A stretch of DNA of 5,372 bases from Chloroflexota bacterium (lineage in GTDB: Bacteria > Chloroflexota > Dehalococcoidia > GIF9 > UBA5629). Below the pieces are notes generated by a model. The model did not search any database and had not been told where the DNA came from. It worked only from the letters and a program-made list of their open reading frames with translations. The DNA lies in NCBI GenBank assembly GCA_026389635.1, contig JAPLHM010000229.1, positions 1-5,372 on the forward strand, written 5' to 3'. This document shows, in pieces, positions 1-4,442 of this stretch (position 1 is the stretch's first letter; each line of letters begins with the position of its first letter). Made by a program: the position numbers and the translations under genes.

Positions 1-905
1 AGGTCCGGCCTGTCCTTATCGCGATAGGGGCTTTCGCCAGCATTGATTTTCCTGAACGTCCCCGCGGTATCGGCTGCAATATCGCCGGCTGTCTTTTCCG
101 CAAGCTGGATCACCGCTTCCCTGGCGACACTGTCCGTCGCATAGCGGGGCAGAGCATAACTCGTAATAATCTCCTCATAAACGCTGAGGGCACCGGGCTT
201 GTCCGATTTCTTCATCTCATCCAGGGCCTTCTGCCAGGCTTCGATGGTTGCATCGGCCGTCTGGCGGTTAAAAGCAAGGTGCCAGTCGGCCCGCCGCAAG
301 AATGATACCGGCTCGATCTCCGCCGGGTTTATACCGGCCTGGTAAGCGATGAATTGGAACCCCTGTGAAGGAGCTACCCAGAGGTCAACCTTGCCGTCCA
401 TGAGCTTCTTGATGCACTGGATATTGTTCTCGCTGACATCGAGGTTGGTGAAACCCTTCTCCATAAGGTAGAGCTGGTTGGAATCATCCTTGTAAACGGC
501 GATCGACTTAACTTTCCTGGCGTCGTCCAGGGAGCTGATATTGATATTCGATCCCCGCCTGGCATAAAACCATTCATCGGAAAAGCCAATGGGGCCGACC
601 CACTTGAACATCTGTTCCCTGAAGGGCATCCTGCCCGTAGAGTAGATCATGGTATTGGGCTGGTTCTGTACTATGTCGTATCCCCTTGACCACTGCATCA
701 ACTCAATGGACGCGTCGCTGCCCGTCTTGTTTATGAGCGAACGCACTATCTCGGTTGACTGCCCGCTGATATTGCCCCTTTCATCCGTAAAGTTATATGG
801 CGGGTTGTCCTCTGTGATGATACGGAGTTTACCGGCAGGCACAACACAGGCCCAGCCGGAGATCAAGACCAACGCCGCCAGCAATAGCCCTGCAAATATT
901 TTCAT
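1..905 (-). CDS. Family-3 extracellular solute-binding protein with C-terminal Cache-like domain (partial, 3' end off the left edge)
   Basis: The minus-strand frame is open from an ATG at 905-903 to the window edge, giving 301 codons with no stop. Residues 1-24 look like a Sec signal peptide: basic start, hydrophobic run LLLAALVLI, cleavage probably near VPA. A Cys at 20 lacks a good lipobox (preceded by GWA), so a lipoprotein is unlikely. Residues 27-250 resemble periplasmic SBP_bac_3 proteins that bind amino acids or similar small polar ligands: LRIITEDNPPYNF at the start, then GQSTEIV, FKWVGPIG and a lobe-2 pattern VYKDDSNQLYLMEKGFTNLDV. From about residue 260, AVIQLAEKTAGDIAAD followed by TFRKINAGESPYRDKD looks like the opening of a single-Cache (sCache_2-type) ligand-sensing domain. 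The rest of that domain and anything after it lies off the edge. The fusion suggests ligand sensing rather than simple ABC uptake, and no permease or ATPase gene is in view. The SBP call is firm, the Cache call moderate, the ligand unknown. Confidence 0.85.
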   Translation of the reverse strand, partial: MKIFAGLLLAALVLISGWACVVPAGKLRIITEDNPPYNFTDERGNISGQSTEIVRSLINKTGSDASIELMQWSRGYDIVQNQPNTMIYSTGRMPFREQMFKWVGPIGFSDEWFYARRGSNINISSLDDARKVKSIAVYKDDSNQLYLMEKGFTNLDVSENNIQCIKKLMDGKVDLWVAPSQGFQFIAYQAGINPAEIEPVSFLRRADWHLAFNRQTADATIEAWQKALDEMKKSDKPGALSVYEEIITSYALPRYATDSVAREAVIQLAEKTAGDIAADTAGTFRKINAGESPYRDKDRPD

Positions 906-913
906 CACACTCG

Positions 914-920
914 CCTCCTT
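914..920 (-). promoter_or_regulatory. Strong Shine-Dalgarno site of the solute-binding protein gene
   Basis: On the minus strand AAGGAGG lies 8 nt upstream of the ATG at 905. It is nearly a full complement to the 16S rRNA tail. It fixes the start codon of the solute-binding protein and predicts efficient initiation. Confidence 0.85.
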
Positions 921-1085
921 GATATTAATCCTTCAACTGCACTGCCGCCTGATGCATATTTTTACACACGTCCGATATAAATGTCCAGAGCTTAACAAGC
1001 GCGGGGCTGCCCGTGATATAGTATTGAACTTTTGCATGTCTTCACACGCCTGCAGATTTCTTATATCATTAACACGTAATTCATT
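921..1085. other. Intergenic region between divergent genes, no gene seen
   Basis: This is the larger part of the spacer between the solute-binding protein and the TetR-type regulator. The open frames crossing it have no ribosome binding site or family resemblance and look fortuitous. It is AT-rich in patches, with several TATAT/GATATA motifs (for example near 974, 1016 and 1061) that could serve as -10 elements for the minus-strand gene. None is paired with a convincing -35 at proper spacing, so I do not name a promoter there. Confidence 0.4.
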
Positions 1086-1090
1086 GATTG

Positions 1091-1100
1091 ATTGTACAAT
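1091..1100. promoter_or_regulatory. Perfect palindrome ATTGTACAAT, candidate operator
   Basis: ATTGTACAAT is a perfect 10-bp inverted repeat about 80 bp upstream of the TetR-type regulator start. It overlaps the putative -35 region of that gene. TetR-family proteins bind as dimers to short palindromes and often repress their own promoter or a divergent gene, so this is a plausible autoregulatory operator. Symmetry does not extend cleanly beyond 10 bp, and such palindromes arise by chance in AT-rich DNA, so the assignment is tentative. Confidence 0.3.
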
Positions 1101-1120
1101 TAGCAGAAATTTTATATTAT
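1092..1120 (+). promoter_or_regulatory. Putative sigma70-type promoter of the TetR-family gene
   Basis: TTGTAC (1092-1097) is followed after 17 bp by TATTAT (1115-1120) within a very AT-rich stretch. The predicted start near 1127 would give a leader of about 54 nt. The -35 matches consensus only at TTG. An alternative pairing, TTGATT (1088-1093) with TATATT (1113-1118), has a 19-bp spacer. Position and AT-richness make a promoter here likely, but the exact hexamers are uncertain. Confidence 0.4.
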
Positions 1121-1166
1121 TATGCGCAGCAGGGCCGGGTAAGGCAGAGCGCGCATGAGCTGTATT

Positions 1167-1172
1167 GAGAGG
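1167..1172 (+). promoter_or_regulatory. Ribosome binding site of the TetR-family gene
   Basis: GAGAGG ends 8 nt before the ATG at 1181. This favours that ATG over the in-frame TTG directly before it (1178) and over the later ATG at 1217, which has no well-spaced site. Confidence 0.6.
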
Positions 1173-1180
1173 TATTATTG

Positions 1181-1852
1181 ATGCCGCAGAAAAAAAAGAG
1201 GGTATTTCAGACTGCAATGGTCTCGAAGCCGGGCAACAAGCTGAACCGCACGCAGCGTGGAAAACAGATAGCCAGCTACAGGAAAAGTCAGATCACCCGT
1301 GCAGCATATGAAATCATAGCGGAAAAAGGCTATTACAATTTCACCATGATGGATATCGCCAAGCGGGCTGGCGTTTCCTCGGGCCTGATACACCACTATT
1401 TCAAGGACAAGGAGAATATGCTGGTCACGCTGCTGAGGGAGATGCAGCAGAACGTGCGCTTATCGCTGGAGAGGGCTCTTGAACCGGTGGCCGATCCCAG
1501 GGAAAAATTAGGCATCTTCATTGACCAGGCCTTCGGCCTTGTCGAGAATGAGAAGGAATATATCTATGTCACCTTTGATTTCCTGACGCAGATCAAGTTC
1601 AACGAGCGCATGCAGCGCATCCTGAGCAAGCTGTACAGGGGTTACAGGGAAACCCTCACACAGATACTGCGGGAGGGCAAGGAAAAGGGTATCTTTAAGG
1701 ACGTTGACGAGCACTACATATCAACGATTTTTTCCTCCATCCTGCTGGGATTTGAACAGCAGTATATAGTGGATAACAGCGCGTTCTTTTACCACGAGTA
1801 CACCGTCAGGGTAAAAAACTTTATCTTTGACATGGTACTGATCAGGAAATAG
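1181..1852 (+). CDS. TetR/AcrR-family transcriptional regulator
   Basis: A 223-residue protein, within the normal length of TetR-family one-component repressors, which bind DNA as dimers and release it on binding a small molecule. Residues 1-34 form a Lys/Arg-rich extension ahead of the fold. The TetR_N DNA-binding domain spans about 37-83: ITRAAYEIIAEKGYYNFTM, then a helix-turn-helix at 55-74 with DIAKRAGVSSGLIHHYF and the closing KDKENML. The GLIHHYF wording is typical of the BetI-like branch, but that is not enough to infer choline or betaine as ligand. The remaining 140 residues are helical and variable, as expected for the ligand-binding and dimerisation domain. It is divergent from the solute-binding protein gene and converges on the cysteine-rich gene, overlapping it by 11 bp. 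Likely targets are its own promoter and one or both neighbours (inference). The family call is very secure; the ligand is unknown. Confidence 0.93.
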   Translation: MPQKKKRVFQTAMVSKPGNKLNRTQRGKQIASYRKSQITRAAYEIIAEKGYYNFTMMDIAKRAGVSSGLIHHYFKDKENMLVTLLREMQQNVRLSLERALEPVADPREKLGIFIDQAFGLVENEKEYIYVTFDFLTQIKFNERMQRILSKLYRGYRETLTQILREGKEKGIFKDVDEHYISTIFSSILLGFEQQYIVDNSAFFYHEYTVRVKNFIFDMVLIRK

Positions 1853-2372
1853 CATCGCGGGACGGGATAACTGCATCATCCCTGCACAATTGCATCAGCA
1901 TCTCAAAGGCCAGTTCCTCGCCCAGGTTGCCTAGTTCAAAGTCCCCTATAATTTGCTGAACTTCATGCTTGATCCCCAGCATGGCCAGCCCCTTTTCATC
2001 CAGCGGGAACTCGGGGAAGAGCAAGAACAGCCTGGCTATCTCGCCTTTGCTGCCGCAGATGAGCTCTTCTACGGGTTGCTGCATGAGGTCCTTCTCGTCT
2101 CTTGTCAGCGGCGCTGCCGTGAACACCTCGTTGCAAAAATGATAGCGGCATTCGCGCGGCCGCCTGTCGAAGATGGGACAGGCGCTGAAGTACCCCGAGA
2201 AAAACATGCAGTGGATATTCTTGCAGCAGTAGCCGTTGCAGTGCGGGCAGATCCCTGCCGCGGCCTCATTCATGATACCAACCAGCCGTGTTATGCCGGG
2301 TCCGAAAAGCTCCCCGAACTCGCTGTCGGTTAAAAATATCTTTGTATTAAGCCTGTCGTCTATCACGCGCAA
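1842..2372 (-). CDS. Small cysteine-rich protein, probable metal- or Fe-S-binding (YkgJ-like cysteine cluster)
   Basis: A 176-residue soluble protein with no signal peptide or membrane segment. Eight cysteines cluster at residues 42, 45, 49, 50, 55, 65, 75 and 80, in the segments CPHCNGYCC, NIHCMFF, ACPIFDRRP and ECRYHFC. CPIFDRRPRECR is reminiscent of the YkgJ/UPF0153 zinc/iron-chelating cysteine cluster family, whose members carry a similar 'C-P-x-Y-x-x-R-P-x-x-C-R' stretch. The C-terminal half is helical and acidic with no motif I recognise. The start is a TTG at 2372-2370 with AGGA 6 nt upstream. A stop codon lies directly before it in frame, so only this TTG or a GTG two codons later is possible; the next ATG is at residue 34. 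Its 3' end overlaps the regulator's 3' end by 11 bp, and its 5' end is 64 bp from the divergent prenyltransferase. The coding assignment is firm because the cysteine pattern is coherent; the function is inferred only. Confidence 0.8.
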   Translation of the reverse strand: MRVIDDRLNTKIFLTDSEFGELFGPGITRLVGIMNEAAAGICPHCNGYCCKNIHCMFFSGYFSACPIFDRRPRECRYHFCNEVFTAAPLTRDEKDLMQQPVEELICGSKGEIARLFLLFPEFPLDEKGLAMLGIKHEVQQIIGDFELGNLGEELAFEMLMQLCRDDAVIPSRDAIS

Positions 2373-2400
2373 TTACCGTCCTGATGATGATTCCTCAGCT

Positions 2401-2429
2401 TTGACAGCCCTGCCTTTAAAGCTTATATT
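2401..2429 (+). promoter_or_regulatory. Near-consensus sigma70 promoter of the prenyltransferase/radical SAM unit
   Basis: TTGACA (2401-2406, a perfect -35) is separated by exactly 17 bp from TATATT (2424-2429, five of six matches to TATAAT). It lies in the spacer between the divergent cysteine-rich and prenyltransferase genes. Transcription would start at about 2435-2437, essentially at the GTG proposed as the prenyltransferase start. This also argues against the longer open frame that runs upstream to 2236 across the antisense gene. Confidence 0.65.
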
Positions 2430-2436
2430 TAAAAAC

Positions 2437-3450
2437 GTGCCTCAATATTACCAGCTATCCAGCAATAAGCTTAAAATCTGGTGGGATTCCGCGCGCTGGG
2501 TAGCGCTTCCCAACTCGGCCATGGCCTGCCTTCTGGGAGGCCTGCTGGCCTATGCCCAGGGTGAATTTAATTTACTTTATTTTAGCATAGCCTTCATGGG
2601 TGTCATGGTAGTACACCTCGGCGCCAACCTGCTGGACGACTACGCCGACCTTAAGGCCGGGGGCATCGGTCTTAGAGATACAGTACAGAGCAAAGTGACT
2701 GACCCCGTCCGCACCGTCAAAGCCCCCTACGTTTTGAGCGGTGATATCAAGCTGAACCACCTATTAATAGTCTCCTTCATACTGTTCGCCCTTGGTATAG
2801 CTGCCTGCATCTACCTCACCATCCAGTCCGGCTGGCCGGTGGCGGTCATAGCAGCGGCCGGCGCCGTAATCAGCTTTTTCTACTCCATGCCGCCGCTCAA
2901 GTTTTCCTACCGGGGCCTGGGTGAACTGGTGGTGAGCGCCTCCCTGGGCCCGGGCATATGCTTAGGCACATACTATGCCGTAACCGGCAGCTTCAGCTGG
3001 GCGCCCATACTAATAGCCTTGCCGGTCGGCATCCTGGTAGGCCTGATCCTGTTCATTCACTCGGTAATGGATTACAGGCCGGATACAGCAGCCAGCAAGA
3101 GAACGCTGGTCTCAGTTTTAGGCAGCCAGGCCAGGGCCGTCGCACTGCTGCCGTTTATACTGTCTTCCGCCTATATTATCATCATCCTCGGCATTATGCT
3201 GGTAATTTTACCCGCGACCACCCTGCTTGTATTGCTCAGCCTTCCCATGGCAGTTTCATTCATTCAGACAGGCCACAAAATCAGGGACGGGCAATACGAC
3301 AGGATCAGGGCCAGGTGGTGGATGGGACCCATGGAGCAGATGCTTGAGGGACACGACTGGTTCATCATCGCGTGGAGGCAGGCCCGCAACCTGCTGATCT
3401 TCTTCACACTGCTCATTTTCATCGCTTATATCATCGTAATTATCTCTTAG
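2437..3450 (+). CDS. UbiA-family membrane prenyltransferase (MenA-like)
   Basis: An integral membrane enzyme predicted to transfer an isoprenoid chain from a polyprenyl diphosphate to an acceptor, with Mg2+ held by two Asp-rich motifs. From the GTG at 2437 the protein has 337 residues and about eight or nine hydrophobic helices, normal for the family. Motif 1 is NLLDDYADLKAGG (N64, D68, D71), the N-x3-D-x2-D arrangement seen in MenA. Motif 2 is DYRPDTAASKRTL (D212, D216). FFYSMPPLKFSYRGLGEL is the usual conserved loop between them. The N-terminal WWDSARWVALPNS resembles the 'ARP-x-TLP' segment before helix 1 of MenA. The frame is open upstream, but that part is antisense to the cysteine-rich gene. 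The GTG lacks a Shine-Dalgarno site; TTG at 2401 is an alternative, and ATG at 2521 would remove part of helix 1. It is followed after 14 bp by the radical SAM gene, probably as one transcript. The acceptor could be a naphthoate, another aromatic or a lipid head group. Confidence 0.88.
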   Translation: MPQYYQLSSNKLKIWWDSARWVALPNSAMACLLGGLLAYAQGEFNLLYFSIAFMGVMVVHLGANLLDDYADLKAGGIGLRDTVQSKVTDPVRTVKAPYVLSGDIKLNHLLIVSFILFALGIAACIYLTIQSGWPVAVIAAAGAVISFFYSMPPLKFSYRGLGELVVSASLGPGICLGTYYAVTGSFSWAPILIALPVGILVGLILFIHSVMDYRPDTAASKRTLVSVLGSQARAVALLPFILSSAYIIIILGIMLVILPATTLLVLLSLPMAVSFIQTGHKIRDGQYDRIRARWWMGPMEQMLEGHDWFIIAWRQARNLLIFFTLLIFIAYIIVIIS

Positions 3451-3452
3451 AA

Positions 3453-3457
3453 GAGGA
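3453..3457 (+). promoter_or_regulatory. Ribosome binding site of the radical SAM gene
   Basis: GAGGA lies 7 nt before the ATG at 3465, just after the prenyltransferase stop codon. It decides the start: the frame is open further upstream inside the prenyltransferase gene, but translation there would be an out-of-frame shadow. Confidence 0.7.
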
Positions 3458-3464
3458 CGCCCGC

Positions 3465-4379
3465 ATGTTAGAAGTGCTGTATTACGCAAACTGGTATTTA
3501 AGGAGCCGTTTCCTGGGCCGCAAAATGCCGCTGCAGTCGGTGGTCTTCATCACGTCCCGCTGCAACCTTAAATGCAGGCATTGCGCCATATCCAAAGCCA
3601 CCGAGGGCGGGCTACTGGAGACTGAGGACTTCAGCTTCCAGAAAGTCAAGGGCCTGCTCAAGGAGTGCCACCATGCCGGCTCACGCATGGTCACGTTTGA
3701 GGGTGGCGAACCGCTGCTGTGGAAGGACGGCGACCTCACGCTGGAGGACCTGGTGATCGAGGCCCGCCGCATGGGTTTCGTGTCCACCAGCTACAGTACC
3801 AACGGGACCCTGCCCATACCCGACAGCAGGACGGACCGCATATTTGTCAGTCTCGATGGCACAAGGAAATACCACGATATGATCCGCGGTGAGGGCTGCT
3901 ATGACCTGGCTATTAAGAACATCTCGGAATCGAAATACCGGCACATCAGCGTTAATTTCGTGGCCAACGTGCTGAACTGGGAATGCGTGCCGGAGTTCAT
4001 CGAGGAGATGGCCGGGGTCAAAAACATCAGGGGGATGTCCTTCAACTTCCACACCCCGCATGCCGGCACGGAGGACATGTTCCTGCCCTGGGAGAAGCGC
4101 AGCCAGGTCATCGACTGGCTCATCAGCTACAAGAAGAAGGGTTATTTTATCATCAACTCCACGGAGGGCCTCAGGCGCCTGCGCAACAACAAGTATGTGC
4201 AGCGCTGCTGGGTGACCGACTTCGTGCTGCCCGACGGCAAGCGCTATCCCTACTGTCCGGGCTACGATGAAAAAATATGCGAAAGGTGCGGCTACGGCAT
4301 GGGCGCAGAGATGTCGGCGGTTTGGGACTTTGTGCCGTCAACTATTGTGGAAGGACTCAGGCTCTTCTCCAAAGTTTAG
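3465..4379 (+). CDS. Radical SAM enzyme with twitch-like C-terminal cysteine group
   Basis: A 304-residue cytosolic enzyme. Residues 33-40 hold the radical SAM signature CNLKCRHC (C33, C37, C40), which binds the [4Fe-4S] cluster that cleaves S-adenosylmethionine. Further conserved elements are FEGGEPLL (GGEP at 80-83), YSTNGTL and FVSLDGTRKYHDMIRG, all in normal order for the partial TIM barrel. The C-terminal part has four more cysteines (C248, C264, C272, C275). The first two fit C-x9-G-x5-C, close to the twitch/SPASM half-motif C-x(9-15)-G-x4-C, so a second Fe-S cluster is plausible. The N-terminus begins with a short hydrophobic/aromatic segment, MLEVLYYANWYL, that may touch the membrane. 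The gene follows the prenyltransferase by 14 bp with its own ribosome binding site and no promoter, implying a shared transcript and pathway. It does not look like MqnE, MqnC or a peptide-maturing enzyme whose substrate gene is nearby. I do not recognise a characterised subfamily; the substrate is unknown. Confidence 0.9.
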   Translation: MLEVLYYANWYLRSRFLGRKMPLQSVVFITSRCNLKCRHCAISKATEGGLLETEDFSFQKVKGLLKECHHAGSRMVTFEGGEPLLWKDGDLTLEDLVIEARRMGFVSTSYSTNGTLPIPDSRTDRIFVSLDGTRKYHDMIRGEGCYDLAIKNISESKYRHISVNFVANVLNWECVPEFIEEMAGVKNIRGMSFNFHTPHAGTEDMFLPWEKRSQVIDWLISYKKKGYFIINSTEGLRRLRNNKYVQRCWVTDFVLPDGKRYPYCPGYDEKICERCGYGMGAEMSAVWDFVPSTIVEGLRLFSKV

Positions 4380-4406
4380 CATGCATTTTACCCGCTTATC
4401 AGCCCG

Positions 4407-4418
4407 GTGAAATTTCAC
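4407..4418. repeat. Perfect 12-bp palindrome GTGAAATTTCAC
   Basis: A perfect inverted repeat in the 63-bp spacer between the convergent radical SAM and pilT-like genes. As RNA it could only form a short stem with almost no loop, so it is more like a protein-binding site or chance symmetry than a terminator. Being downstream of both genes, it is an unusual place for an operator. Confidence 0.4.
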
Positions 4419-4419
4419 G

Positions 4420-4434
4420 GCCGGTCGCCCCGGC
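4420..4434. terminator. Small GC hairpin between convergent genes, weak terminator candidate
   Basis: GCCGG (4420-4424) and CCGGC (4430-4434) can pair around a 5-nt loop. It follows the stop codon of both flanking convergent genes, where a bidirectional terminator would be expected. No run of T follows on either strand, so it does not meet the usual intrinsic terminator pattern. Confidence 0.2.
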
Positions 4435-4442
4435 AACGCCCT

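Noticed and set aside
1122..1156. Inverted repeat ATGCGC ... GCGCAT in the leader of the TetR-type gene, possible riboswitch or attenuator
   Set aside because: Only a 6-bp stem around a 23-nt loop, with no conserved aptamer pattern or following T-run; likely chance.
649..1158. Plus-strand 169-codon open frame crossing the solute-binding protein start and the intergenic region
   Set aside because: It runs antisense to the signal peptide and first domain of a clear secreted protein, and its translation shows no family resemblance or codon pattern like the neighbours.
1953..2333. Plus-strand 126-codon open frame
   Set aside because: It is the antisense shadow of the cysteine-rich gene, without a ribosome binding site or a recognisable protein pattern.
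2236..2436. N-terminal extension of the prenyltransferase frame upstream to an ATG at 2236
   Set aside because: The stretch is antisense to the cysteine-rich gene, contains no UbiA-like sequence, and lies upstream of the near-consensus promoter at 2401-2429.
3372..3464. Earlier start for the radical SAM gene inside the prenyltransferase gene
   Set aside because: The extra residues are an out-of-frame reading of the prenyltransferase C-terminus. The ATG at 3465 has a well-spaced GAGGA site.
2437..4379. Assignment of the gene pair to the known Men or futalosine menaquinone pathways
   Set aside because: The prenyltransferase resembles MenA, but the radical SAM protein does not look like MqnE or MqnC and no other pathway gene is in view, so no specific symbol is given.
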